Origin: Purshia tridentata
Lineage: Eukaryota; Streptophyta; Magnoliopsida; Rosales; Rosaceae
Assembly (NCBI GenBank): GCA_003254885.1
Contig: QANT01007603.1
Span: 1-46,351, forward strand
Direction of reading: 5' to 3'
Length of the DNA stretch: 46,351 nucleotides
In this document: positions 10,608 through 22,200 of the stretch, piece after piece
Position numbering within the stretch: the stretch's first letter is position 1
How the letters are laid out: each line of letters opens with the position of its first letter
The notes under the pieces: model-generated
Seen by the model: the letters and a program-made list of their open reading frames with translations, nothing else
Databases searched by the model: none
Told to the model about the DNA's origin: nothing
Translations under genes and position numbers: made by a program

Positions 10608-13506
10608 ATGGCGAATAGTACAAAAAGATGGTACTCTTTTACTAGGACTACATGTTGCTCTTCTTCTTCTTCATCATCATCATCATCATCATATGCAGCA
10701 GTTTTGGTGTTTATAGTTCCATTGGTTGTGATTTCTGGGTTGATTTCTTTGTTGGGTCCAAACACCTCCAATTGGGTTTTTGTGTACCCCTGGCTATGGA
10801 CCTCAACTGGTTCATCTTCTTCTTCCACTTCTTTTTCTTTTTCTTCTTCAAATATGAGTGGTGGTGCAAATTCTTCTTCAAAGTTTCCTCCTTCAAACGA
10901 CGACGTTTTGGGTCTGAGGTCCACGGTGGTTGTGGTGGATATGCACAGTATAGAAGAAGCTCACTCTGATGACTCGGTACAAAATCGCTCTTCTTCTCCT
11001 CCACTAGCCATAGAGAAAACTATACCATCTTCACTTCAACAACCCGTAAGACCCTCCATCTTAATTATTTTATGCATAAGTTCTTTTCCATTTTTTCACG
11101 CTTTAATTCCTATAGTTTTGGCTTTTTGCTTGCTTGTTTTTGCCATCTCTTTGATATATGCTTTTGGTTTTTACAGTGATAGAGAATCAGAAAATCTTTT
11201 ATTTTTATTTTTGTGCTATAACATATTTAATTAGTTTCTTTTTCTGGGTTTTTTTATTATTTGGATCTGGGTTTGGGCAAATTATTATTATTATTATTTT
11301 TTTTTCAGTTTTTAAAATAAAAGGTTCGGCTTATGCTTTCCTAGTTTCTGTATAAATGTTGGCTTAATATTGTTACTTCAAGTTTTTATTAGGTTCGAGG
11401 AAAAATATAGTCATCCAATGCTAATAACATTTATGTATGTCATGCATTTTACATGTTTTAAGGTGTAGTAGAAGTTGCTTGCTGTCAAAGTTAATTAATG
11501 CCCCTTTTTCCCATAAACAACCTCTGGTTTTGGTGAATGATGTAATTAATTGGATGGATCATGGAAGTACTAATAAATTAATTTAAGTGGATAATCCCTT
11601 TACGGCACTCTGCGTGCCTCTGCTCATCTACTCAATTGGTATTTGTTTACTTAGAAAGAATTGTACTGATTCTACTAAATACTATTTTGGGTAATCGATA
11701 TGGACCATACGGTATTATATATATGATTGGTATATGTATCAAAATCATTATTAATGGTCACATCACAGGCTGTTGATATCTGTCTCTAAAGGGTTGTTCT
11801 TTCGTCTGAGCAATTTGATTTTTTTTGGATTCTTATAATTCTTTAAAAGAATATTGATTAAAAAATGAATTTGATAATATGTAGTGAATCTAACCATGAA
11901 TCACTTCAATAGATCAATGCGACAAAGGAAGACGACCCCATGAATGAAACTCATATTGCTTCTGTCACGAAATCTAGACCACAGAGAAAGATTAGTACTA
12001 ATATAGGGTGGCTGGAGGCCCGTCTTCGAAGAGCTCGAGCCACCATAAGAGAAGCTAAACTTGAAAATCAAACACATGATGCAGACTACATTCCCAATGG
12101 TCCAATGTATTGGAATGCCAACGCCTTTCACAGGTACCTATCTACTCCGCGAGGATTATTAATTATCATATGGTCAAGCATGGAAAGGGCCAATTGGGTA
12201 TTAATTTCAATGTTCATTATTCAAAACATATGTGTCATTGCAAAAGTGAACACTTACAGGTGTAACACAAATTATGTATAATGAAGTGGCCATTTGCTCT
12301 TAGTCTTGTAAGTCTATGTCTCAGTGTTAAGTACCATCCCTTTGAAATTGCAGGAGCTACTTGGAAATGGAGAAACGGTTCAAGGTCTTTGTATACGGAG
12401 AAGGGGAACCCCCATTGTTTCATAATGGCCCTTGCAAGAGCATATACTCCATGGAGGGGAACTTTATACATGAAATTGAGGTGAATAAGCAATTTCGGAC
12501 CCGAGATCCTGAAAAAGCACAAGTTTTTTTTCTTCCCTTCAGTGTGACAATGTTGGTACGGTTTGTCTATGTGCGCGACTCACATGATTTCAGTCCCATT
12601 AGACAGACAGTAAGGGATTATGTCAATATTGTGTCTAGCAAATATCCATATTGGAATCGAAGCCTTGGAGCTGACCATTTTATGGTTGCTTGCCATGATT
12701 GGGTATGGTACTCTTACTGCTTAATTATATCAATTACTATCACATTGCAACATGAATGCTAAGTATATATGTAGCACAAATATACGTTTATAAACAAATA
12801 AGCATTGCGATTTTAATAATTCAGACTTCTGTTGCAGGGGCCAGAAACTTCAAATTCGAATCCTTATCTACGAAAAAATTCCATTCGAGTGTTATGCAAC
12901 GCAAATACCTCAGAAGGGTTCAACCCCACCAAGGATGTGTCCTTTCCGGAAATCAATCTCCAAACTGGTGACACGCACGGCTTCCTTGGTGGGCCTTCCC
13001 CAAGGCTACGCTCAGTCCTGGCCTTTTTTGCCGGAGGAGTTCATGGACCTATTAGGCCCGTGCTTCTAGAGCATTGGGAAAACAAGGATGAGGATTTGAG
13101 GGTGCATCAGTACCTTCCAAAGGGTGTTTCTTACTATGACATGATGAAAAAGAGCAAGTACTGCCTCTGCCCAAGTGGGTATGAAGTTGCAAGCCCAAGA
13201 GTGGTGGAGGCAATCTACACAGGGTGTGTTCCTGTGCTGATTTCAGACCACTATGTGCCACCATTTAGTGACATTTTGAATTGGAAGTCTTTCTCTGTTG
13301 AGGTTTCAGTGAGTGACATTCCCAACTTGAAGAAAATACTAATGAGCATATCCACAAGGCAGTATCTAAGAATGCAGAGGAGAGTGATACAAGTAAGGAG
13401 ACATTTTGAGGTCAATTCTCCTCCTAAGAGGTTTGATGTCTTCCACATGATCCTCCATTCTATTTGGCTAAGAAGACTCAATGTCAGAGTACATGATGAT
13501 GAATAA
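10608..13506 (+). CDS. Exostosin-family (GT47) glycosyltransferase
   Basis: A probable Golgi type II membrane glycosyltransferase of the plant exostosin family, resembling the Arabidopsis At5g11130/At5g25310/At3g42180 group; the sugar substrate cannot be read from sequence. Four exons, 10608-11045, 11913-12133, 12354-12702 and 12838-13506, join in frame to about 558 residues. Visible parts: a short cytosolic tail with a run of 11 Ser (residues 18-28, coded by TCT/TCA repeats), one membrane anchor at about 29-49, a Ser-rich stem, a basic stretch (RLRRARATIREAK), then the catalytic domain from about residue 215. That domain includes FKVFVYGEGE, GADHFMVACHDW and, near the C-terminus, YCLCPSGYEVASPRVVEA with GCVPVLISD, the usual nucleotide-sugar-binding part. 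The start is the first ATG in frame before the anchor. The 3' flank carries a 111-base tandem duplication. Confidence 0.93.
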
Positions 13507-13517
13507 GCCCTTGTATT

Positions 13518-13740
13518 CATTTGGTGTGTAGAGGTGGTTACCTTGGCCTGTTTTAGGTGATGATATTCTTTTCTTTTGTGTACCTGTCCAAGTGTAAGAA
13601 GTAGAAAATAAATTACATTCTGCTGAGTAATTTGGTGTGTAGAGGTGGTGGCCTTAGCCTGTTAGGTGAGGAAATTCTTTTCTGTGTGTACGTACGTGTC
13701 CAAGTGTAAGAAGTAAAAAATAATTTACATTTTGCAGGAT
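13518..13740 (+). repeat. 111-base tandem duplication in the exostosin 3' UTR
   Basis: The sequence beginning TTGGTGTGTAGAGGTGG at 13521 is repeated from 13632, with the matching downstream motif TCCAAGTGTAAGAAGTA in both copies. The first copy has an AATAAA hexamer near 13607; in the second the same place reads AATAAT. It starts about 10 bases after the stop codon, so it lies in the 3' UTR and probably spans the polyadenylation region. Confidence 0.85.
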
Positions 13741-14920
13741 CTGTTTTTCTTAATACCAATTATTGGATGAAATACCACTATAAACTTCACCATAATGTTT
13801 CACCAAAAAAAAAAAATACAATGGTACTGATCGAATGTGCATAGAGTCAAGGTCAAGGAACTCATTGTGTTTAACAATTCCTACCCACTTTTTAGTAGTT
13901 GATGGCAGCTTGACCCTCTTACCATGACAGACAAATGGGGAATTCCAATTCCTTGATATATATATTGTAAATATTAGGTAATGGATCTTTTATAGTGGCT
14001 TTGAATTCTCAACACCACCCCTTGCTTATCATACTTCTCTGAATTTGTGAAATGCCCACTTAATTTCCAGTTAATTACAGGATTTGTTATGCTATTAGCT
14101 AGAATTACACCCAATAAAATTTCAACTGTGAATTTAGTACCAAACAAATTACTAACTATATACTTTTTGTTTTTTTTTTTTCCTTCTTTTAAATTATGCA
14201 GGTAGTAAGTGGTGTTCCCACTTGGGAATGCATGACATAATATATAGTTCCACCTTGGGTATGGAGTGAGTTTCAGTCTTTTAGTCAATAAGCAAGTCTT
14301 GCCAAATATGCTGCCATGATTTTTGGCCTTCTTGGTCGATCATGAAATAATTTGCGCCACCAAATCAACTATGAAACTGACTTGCAGCCTAGAATTAGGT
14401 TTTTGTATGAAGTAAGGTTCTTAACGTGATCAAGAAAATGTTGAGTGAGGCATGTCACACCGTGTTTTCTATTTTGTTAGTATTCTTCCAAGGCTTTATG
14501 AAGGTGCCCACGAAGCATCATACATGTCCTAAAATAAGGTGTTTGAGACCAAAGAACTTTCAACATCATTTTGGTTATGGAATTTTTAGTGTTCATTGTA
14601 CTTGTTTGACAACTTAATTGATCAATTCTATATGCTTTTTTAGATAATCAATTATATACTTCGAAATCTATCCTATAATCAATAGGATTGAAACCTAATA
14701 AAAAGATAAATATACTCTAAGTATGTCACGGTGAGACAAATGTTTCACTTAAAAAATGGGATCACAATGTTCTGCTTTCTAACATTTACCATGCCACTTA
14801 ATGTTCTGCTTTCTAAGTTGGGCTTGTTGGGCCGGGTCGGACTAGTGTTTTACTTTTCCAGATCTTAGACCAAATGCAGTCCAATTAACCTTGCATGGTG
14901 AGCCGAAGGTTATCCACTGA
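13741..14920. other. Intergenic region between exostosin and LEA genes
   Basis: No gene is recognised; the open frames here are short and unrelated to known families. It includes the second copy of the dispersed repeat at about 14515-14690. Confidence 0.4.
14515..14690 (+). repeat. Dispersed repeat, copy 2
   Basis: Matches the copy at 8531-8710, strongest over the first 35 bases (CATCATACATGTCCTA and what follows). Same orientation as copy 1. Element family unknown. Confidence 0.6.
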
Positions 14921-14974
14921 ATGAGGTCCGACCAAAGAGGTATAAAAACAATCCCAATATGCCACCTGGCTGGA

Positions 14975-15197
14975 CACGTGGAATGCAACCCCTTTCCTCT
15001 CGAACACCACCGACATGAGCCTTCTAGGTTCACACTACAGGCTTACGTCCAATTATGGGGAATCGCATTCCATATAGCCATCAGCTCCTTGCATGCAATA
15101 TGACGTGTCAATCTCCTAGCCCATTGCACTACGTGGCAGCGAATTCTATACTCGCACTCCACGTATCACTCAAAGAAAACAACCCCGATTATATATA
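14975..15197 (+). promoter_or_regulatory. LEA promoter: G-box/ABRE, RY and TATA motifs
   Basis: Upstream of the LEA start lie a G-box CACGTG (14975-14980), an RY-type CATGCA (15092-15097), TGACGTGTCA (15101-15110), an ABRE-type ACGTGGC (15131-15137) and TATATATA (15190-15197). The TATA box is about 155 bases before the ATG. ABRE elements bind ABA-responsive bZIP factors and RY elements bind B3 factors of the ABI3/FUS3 type. The combination is typical of seed-maturation genes, so expression in late embryos and under ABA or drought is the natural inference. Confidence 0.65.
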
Positions 15198-15351
15198 GGC
15201 CATCTTCTTCCTCCGGCTACTGTACCAGAAATTAAAGAGAAACTGAGCTAAAGCTAAAGCAAAAGAAAAAGAAAAAGAAAACGAAAAAGAGTACGTACGT
15301 TTCAAGTGATAATTACAAGTGTGTGAGAAATTGAAATTGAGTGATAATTCA

Positions 15352-17212
15352 ATGGCGTCGTCAAAGCAGTTTAAGGAGGAGCGAGCAGAGGCAGCGGTGA
15401 GGCTCGCGGCGGCTGACCTGAGAGACGTGAATAGAGAGAGAGATTACGAAGTGGAAGGCGTGGCTAAGGTGGACACTGACCAGCACCCACGTCAGCAGCA
15501 AGAGAGGCCTGGGGTTATTGGGTCGGTGCTGAGGGCGGTGACGGGCACGGCGGAGAAGGCGAAAGAAGTCGTCGTTGGCAAAAGCCAGGACGCTGCTGAG
15601 TCCACCAGGGAAGGGTCCACGGCCACCACCCAGAAGGCCAAAGAGACCACAGACGCTGCGGCTCAGAAGATGGACGATTATAAGAACATGACGTCTGAGA
15701 AGGCCAGAGAAGCGGCGGAGAAGACCAAGGAGACCAAGGACTCGGCAATGGGGAAGATGGGTGAGTATACAGGCTCTGCAGCGCAGAAGGCCAAAGAAAC
15801 CAAAGAAGCTGCAGCACAAAAGGCCAAAGAGACCAAGGACGCTGCAACACAGAAGGCAAAGCAGACTAAAGATTACACTGCTGAGAAGGCTAGGGAGACT
15901 ACGGACTATGCTTCCGACAAGGCCAAGGCGGCTGCTGAGAAAGCTGGGGAGTATAAGGATTATGCGGCCGAGAAGACCAAGGAGACTAAGGACACAACAA
16001 TGGGGAAGGCAGGTGAGTACAAGGACTATGCTGGTGAGAAAGCCAAGGAGGCTAAGGACACGACATTGGGTAAAGCTGGTGAGTACAAAGACTATGCGGC
16101 CGAGAAAGCCAAGGAGGCCAAGGACACAACATTGGGTAAAGCGGGTGAGTACAAGGACTATGCTGCACAGAAGGCTGTGGAGACCAAGGATTACACAGCT
16201 GAGAAAGCGGTAGAAGGAAAGGATACGACTGTGAGCAAGTTGGGTGACCTCAAGGACTCCGCTGCGGGTGCTGCTCGGAGGGCTATGGATTACTTGACCG
16301 GTAAGAAAGAAGAAACCAAGGAGAAGGCGGAGGAGACCGTGGAGGCAACTAAGCAGAAGGCGGCGGAGACCGCGGATGCTACCAAGCAGAAGGCTGCGGA
16401 GACTAAGGAGGCAACCAAGCAGAAGACGGCGGAGACAGCCGAGAAAACCAAGGTTGACATGCTATTGTTTTTGTTCTTTTTTAAATTGCATCATTCAAAC
16501 ACTTTCCTATTAGTTTTAGGAGACCGCGGATGCTACCAAGCAGAAGGCGGCGGAGACTAAGGAGGCAACCAAGCAGAAGACGGCGGAGACAGCCGAGAAA
16601 ACCAAGGTTGACATGCTGTTGTTTTTGTTCTTTTTTCAAATTGCATCATTCAAACACTTTCCTATTAGTTTTTTGTTTTTTGTTTTCAAATTATAATTGT
16701 ATGATTGATTTTAATGCGTGCAGGAGAAGTTGAGCGAGACAGAGGAGGAAGCGAGGAGGAAGATGGAGGAGTTGAAGCTGCAAGGCAAGCAGTACAAGGA
16801 CGAAGCTGGCGACAAAGCCCAACAGGCCCGTGACCAGGCCCGCGATGAAACTGAGGCTGATCGAGGGAACGCGGCAAAGGGTAATATATTCAGTACAATT
16901 GGAACCGTGACCGGGGCCATTAAGAACAAGCTGACTCACCCTACTGACGTGGTGGAGGAGTCACGTGCCGCACGTGGGCATGGGAGTACGGGAAGGACTA
17001 ATGCTCCCGTAGAAAATGTGGAGAAGGTGGAGATCGACGTGGAAGATACGCGCCCAGGCGCTGTGGCCGCCATTTTCAGAGACTCTGACCAGATGTTCGG
17101 TCAGACTTTCAACGACGTGGGTCGCTTGGATGATGAGGGCAAAGTGCGTGTGGAGCGGCGCGTGACGGATGATCAGGGCAAAGTGCGTGGGGACCGCCAG
17201 GGCAAGATGTGA
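15352..17212 (+). CDS. Group 3 LEA protein (LEA_4 repeats, DC-8/ECP63-like)
   Basis: A late-embryogenesis-abundant protein, a hydrophilic and largely disordered protein that protects membranes and enzymes during drying. Exons 15352-16452, 16520-16606 and 16724-17212 give about 558 residues. The first ATG (MASSKQFKEERAEAA) is chosen because this opening is typical of the family. Residues from about 80 to 390 are Lys/Glu/Ala/Thr-rich 11-mer repeats, many arranged as 22-residue units such as KAKEAKDTTLGKAGEYKDYA, expected to form amphipathic helix on drying. The C-terminal part (GNIFSTIGTVTGAIKNKL onward) is non-repetitive and acidic, with a basic end. There is no signal peptide. Exon 2 is a copy of the last 87 bases of exon 1 and arose with part of the intron in a tandem duplication. 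Retaining intron 1 adds 17 codons, then frame changes and a stop at 16560. Confidence 0.93.
16366..16673 (+). repeat. Tandem duplication of a LEA exon-intron junction
   Basis: Unit 1 (16366-16519) and unit 2 (16520-about 16674) are nearly identical. Each holds 87 bases of coding sequence followed by about 67 bases of intron beginning GTTGACATGCT. Differences are few: one A/G in the intron, a C insertion, and one T/G in the coding part. Unit 1 ends TTAGTTTTAG at the junction, providing the acceptor that makes unit 2 a separate exon; unit 2 continues in the old intron to the original acceptor at 16723. Confidence 0.93.
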
Positions 17213-18227
17213 TTGCGTCCACCATAGGTGGCGGTGGATCTTAGTAATGTTGTGTTTTTTGTTTTTTGCTGTTCGTTTTGGGTTCTGCGTTTTTCGTTGA
17301 TATAGATTGGCTTGGAGTTTTCCCTCTGTACTTTTTTGTATACGTTAAATGGTGTCAATGGAATAGTATATCTGGGTTTTTCAGTTTATTTGGGCTTCGA
17401 CAAAATTTCATGGGCCAAGCCCAATTTGAAGTACCCTTAATCTAATAACCCATATGCACTTCACCTAACTTTAGTGACCTTTATAAAGTTGACCCAATTC
17501 TAGAATGGTGTATATACATGGGTACCTAAAAAAGTATATTTTTTTCTTGTCATAAATAATGGATATACTTGGGTACAACTTCGTAAGTGAAACTTTGGAC
17601 AGTTGCCAAAATATCCAAAAATAAAACATATATAAGAAAGGGATGGCATGGCAACTTAGTAGTAGTTGCAAATTAAAATTTATAGAACACCAAGTAGATT
17701 AAATCAGATTAAAAAATATAGATATTTTAATTTAACTATGTGAGTCAAGATTGGTATTCTATTCAAACAGTTGGTATCTATAATTTAATTATCAGTTTTC
17801 GGAAACGATATCATTGCATGTTTACTTGTTTAAGTGAATAAAATTTTGTAGTTTATAATTTGTAAGCGTGTCTTATCTATGTTACTTTTCTTTCTTGCAA
17901 GAACTTGACAGGTTTATGATTTGTTAGATTGACAATTCTATCAAAAAACAAAGTGATATGATTATGTGGATAAGGATAACCATCCAAGTTTTAAAATTAA
18001 CTATTAAATTTCTTTGTTTTTCTCAAACCATCAATTTTGGGAAATTTTCCTTAATTTAAATCGTGAGTGGTAAAGACGAAGACAGCCTTATAAAATTTCT
18101 TGGAATCATTATAAAAGAGTGGTTCCAACTTCCAATTGTGTTGGAGAAAGGGCAAAGGGGCAAAAGAGGGATTAGGAGTTTAGGACATGGTTGCATCGCC
18201 CTACATAGGAATTGTGTGCTTAAATCT
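17213..18227. other. LEA 3' flank and AT-rich spacer
   Basis: The first 150 or so bases after the stop are T-rich and probably the LEA 3' UTR. The rest is AT-rich with only short open frames and no recognised feature. Confidence 0.4.
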
Positions 18228-18230
18228 AAA

Positions 18231-18414
18231 AAGGTTGATTAATGCATGGCACAATGAACTCACTGCAAAACAAAACTCATTGCAACGGTTCCCTTTTTGG
18301 ATTGCCCAATGGATTGCCCAATAAAAAGGTTGATTAATGCATGGCACAATGAACTCGCTGCAAAACAAAACTCATTGCAACGGTTCCCTTTTGATTGCCC
18401 AATGGATTGCCCAA
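18231..18414 (+). repeat. 95-base tandem repeat, two copies
   Basis: AAGGTTGATTAATGCATGGC at 18231 recurs at 18326 and the copies match almost throughout, ending in GGATTGCCCAA. Each copy itself contains the doubled phrase ATTGCCCA. Copies differ at about three positions, so the duplication is fairly young. Confidence 0.9.
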
Positions 18415-18819
18415 CATGCTCATTTTCGATGGTATAAATGTTGTTGTCACTGTTAAATTGATGGGTTTGTTCTAAAAGAAAAGTAATAATTCGATGTAAA
18501 GTATCTTTAACTTAAAAAATTGATGTAAAAGATAATTTTTAGACTTCTTCCAAACACATTTGTTAAATTATTATAGATGCATTTGTTATCTTTTTATAGA
18601 TGCATCAAACTTTTTTTTTCGCTAATGTACTTGTATTGTTATAGATGCACTATTTTTTTACATATGCACTAAGTTGACACTTAAACAATTTTAATTGTTG
18701 AACTTTACAATCTAACAAAATCCAAAATATATACATATATATCGATGAGTTGGTGATTTTATAACCGTTCGAATTGAGTATGTTTTTTTCCCGTTGAAAC
18801 TCATTGCAAGAGTTGAGGG

Positions 18820-19260
18820 GGGTGTAGTGTATATAGATTTATAAAAACTTTTATAAACTTTTTCAAGTTGTAGACTTTTACAGAATTTATATATTTTCAC
18901 AGAGTTCCACAGAGTTTTATAGAGTCTATAGAAATCCTTATAAATCCGTAGAGAATAGGTCGGATTTATAATGACTTTGAAATACACATAAAAGTCTTCC
19001 CAAGTCTTTAGAAATCCATCATTAAATGAAGTTTATAAAAGTCTATGACTTTTTGAATACACATAGATTTTTATGGCCTTTTTAAAAGTCATTAAAAGTC
19101 TTAATTGAATACCATATGACTTTTATAGACTCCTTAACATTCTTAATTGAATACATATAGATTTTACGAACTTTTTTAAAGTCTTTAAAAGTCTTAATTG
19201 AATACCACATGATTTTTAAACTCTATAAAAATCTTTTAAAATTCATATAGAATACATCCC
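18820..19260. mobile_element. MITE with imperfect terminal inverted repeats
   Basis: The left end GGGTGTAGTGTATATAGATT matches the reverse complement of the right end (GGGATGTATTCTATATGAAT), and the similarity extends inward for about 40 bases. The interior is full of AAAGTCT/AGACTTT motifs, with TTAATTGAATAC repeated at 19101, 19143 and about 19194. No transposase is present. The 91-codon minus-strand frame at 18712-18987 is part of it and is not a gene. No target duplication was clear. Confidence 0.65.
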
Positions 19261-22200
19261 ACTTAGACACTTTTTAGTAAACAAATACTGTAAGAATACG
19301 TCGCTTCTTTCATGTCACCGTTCTCCTATGAGAACAATAATATATATGAAATGATCAAAACCAATCATCACAGTTTCAAACTTATGAAATACTTCACCAT
19401 TCATGTGTATCACTTTCAAGGCAACTAAGATTAAGGGTATTATGCAAGAATTTATTACTCGGTAGGTACTCATAATTTCGATCATTTTTCACTTTTCTAT
19501 TTATAATCTTAATTTTGACAATAAGTTAATATTAAGAATGTATATCATATTGCCTTGTTGGGTTTGAGGATTTTAAACAATGGTGTTGTAGAAGGGAGGG
19601 TCACCCTTTCTCTATAAGAGAGGTACGTACCCTTATCCTCACTCACAAATGGTAAGTCTTGACTTCATTCCATTATCTCTCAATTTTACTTTTTCACTTT
19701 TACAACTCTCTCAATATAATTATAATCTCTCAACTATATCATAGTGAAAATAATGAGATAATCGAACACGCTAGATTTCTTATGTTCCTATGTGTAACTG
19801 TAATTTTACGATTTTATCCTTGTTGAATCAAATTTTGGCATCAACATATGATTTAGGACAATTTAAAAGATGACTTTGAGATTTTGACTTGCCACAAAAT
19901 GAGGAGCTAGCGTTTTCTTACCCTTTCTGTTTTGGTTAGGAAAATTTAACGATGCTTCCTGGGGATTCTGATTCCTTTGTCTTTGGTTTCTTTGCCATTT
20001 TCAAATAATAAGGGGTGACATCATAACACAGAGGATGACCATATATATAATATTTGCTAGCAAGTAGCTAGTCACGATATGTGCCGTCTGCTGCCACTAG
20101 TCTCAGGTAAATGACAAAAGCAAAAGAAATGTAACCTACATCTTTTCACTAATTAATTGTTTTAAGTACACATCTGTGACCCCAACCCCAACTTGTTAAA
20201 GCTTAAAAGTGTGGTTAAGGCACCCATTCACATAATATAGGTTTCCATAATAAGTAATAATAGAGTTGGATATGATTTTATAATCTGGATACATTGTAAT
20301 GAGTTAATTGATTTGGACTGTGCTTAGCAATCATGGAGTTTTTTAGCATAATTTAAGGCGTTGAAAATATTAATGGACACTTTCTCAGCTAACACATATG
20401 AACCCCACTGTCACTCCTGCGCTAATGCATGTTGGCCTGGGCTAGGATATTGAAGCAATCACCTCGATCCCTAGCTTGAGGTGAAGAATGTCGTACACAA
20501 ATATCGTAGCATGCATGTTAAACTATAATTTATCTATATTATAGCACATGAATAAACAACATTAAATATAAATATGACGGTCACATTCCAAAATTATTTT
20601 GTAGCTAACCGCATACGTACCATATATCTTTCTCATAAAAATAGAACCTACACGTCGCAGTCCCACATGTATTAGAACTAAAGTCACTAGGTAATCAATT
20701 GAGTTTATATTCTTAAGTCCTAAATATGACATCCACGAAAACATTAGATGGGGACTTGTACGGAGACAATACAATAATATATAAACACATGGTTAATTAG
20801 CCATGACGATCATCGATGATGATGTTGAAAATATCGTTCCATTATTGCCCACATAAAAATCGTTTCATTAATTGATTGGTTAGCCCACTCAAAGTGATCA
20901 CTTTGTCTGCACATCAAGACAACCACAAGCACACTGGTCCAAAAAAAGACATCGACAACAAATATATGCCATATGTTCTGGAGCGCACTAATCACCTTAA
21001 CTTTGGATCAAATTGAAGGCCTAATTAATCTAAAATTTCAAATACATAAATTTGAAATACAAATTCAAGAATTTAAACGAACTCTAATATTCATTACGTT
21101 ATGAATATAATCTAATATATCATGGATCAGTTCTACTTATTTGTGAGAACTTTAAACAGTCATTTGGGCAATTTTAATCCTTTAATAAGCTACTCGTCTC
21201 CATCCATATCCAAATGGGATTATGTTGGGTAAATTCCAATTAACTTGCTTGGAAACAAGTAATATATCATGGTATCATTCCGTTCCTAATTTTGGAATAT
21301 ATAAGATTTTTTCTAAACTAATGATCACTCTACTTCTGTTAAATTGATCATTATCATGGTGTATGAGTGACTAATTAGGCTAGGTTTAGTAACATTGGCT
21401 AAGCAATCTTCTTTATGCATGCTTAACATAAAGCCTGAATATGCAGTTGTAAAACTAGTACTACTGTATAACTTTAAATGTTTTCTTGCTAATCTGACAC
21501 CAATATTTATTTTTTTATATCAAACTATGTATTTAAATCATTGATTAATTTATTTATTTTTAACTAAATGTATAGTATATAGATTTATATATTGATATTT
21601 TATGATTGACTGACAATATAAGTTCTTTGACAATAAAACATTATTCCTTAGCCACAATATGGGTAGTACAGCCTATACCATTAATTATTGATCAACATAT
21701 CGAAGTTAAAAGCTTATTATATTTGGCCAAAAAAAAAAAAGCTTTATATATTTTATACCCCAAAAGAAAAATGACAGTTCATATGGACCTACAAGAAAAC
21801 ACCTACCCTTTACGTTTGGCTTTAGCCTTCAGTGGACCTGCATGCAGTACTACTACTACTCCCTGAAAATTTATATTCCACATTTAAATTTACAAAAGAA
21901 TTGAGTTAATAGTTATTAGACTTATTTAAATATTTGAGATAGCTCAAATGGTGAGAAAAAGAGGAAAAATTAAAATACCTATAAAAATATAGACAGAAAA
22001 ATAAGAAAATTAAAGTTGATTGAGTTGATACATGTAGGAGGCCAAAACCACCGAGATTTATCTAACTTATATATATAATATATAAAATAATAAAAGAGGA
22101 GCTTTTTAATTAATAATGATCCATTTTTTACAAGAACTAAAAACGATTGTATGATTCAGGCTATTTTACATTGTGACTTAATAATTAAAACTTCCTAATT

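Noticed and set aside
10598..11004. Minus-strand and second-frame ORFs over the exostosin exon 1
   Set aside because: They mirror the Ser-codon repeats; the Asp/Glu-rich and Phe-rich translations are low complexity.
15319..15351. Upstream extension of the LEA frame beginning at GTG
   Set aside because: The extension begins at GTG, which is not a usual plant start. The first ATG at 15352 gives the conserved family N-terminus.
15361..16213. Long open frames on the minus strand (152 and 114 codons) and in a second plus frame (150 codons) within the LEA gene
   Set aside because: They arise from the GC-rich, repetitive 11-mer coding sequence. The LEA frame has the proper start, splice sites and family features.
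18712..18987. 91-codon minus-strand ORF rich in Tyr and Lys
   Set aside because: It lies mostly inside the MITE inverted-repeat sequence.
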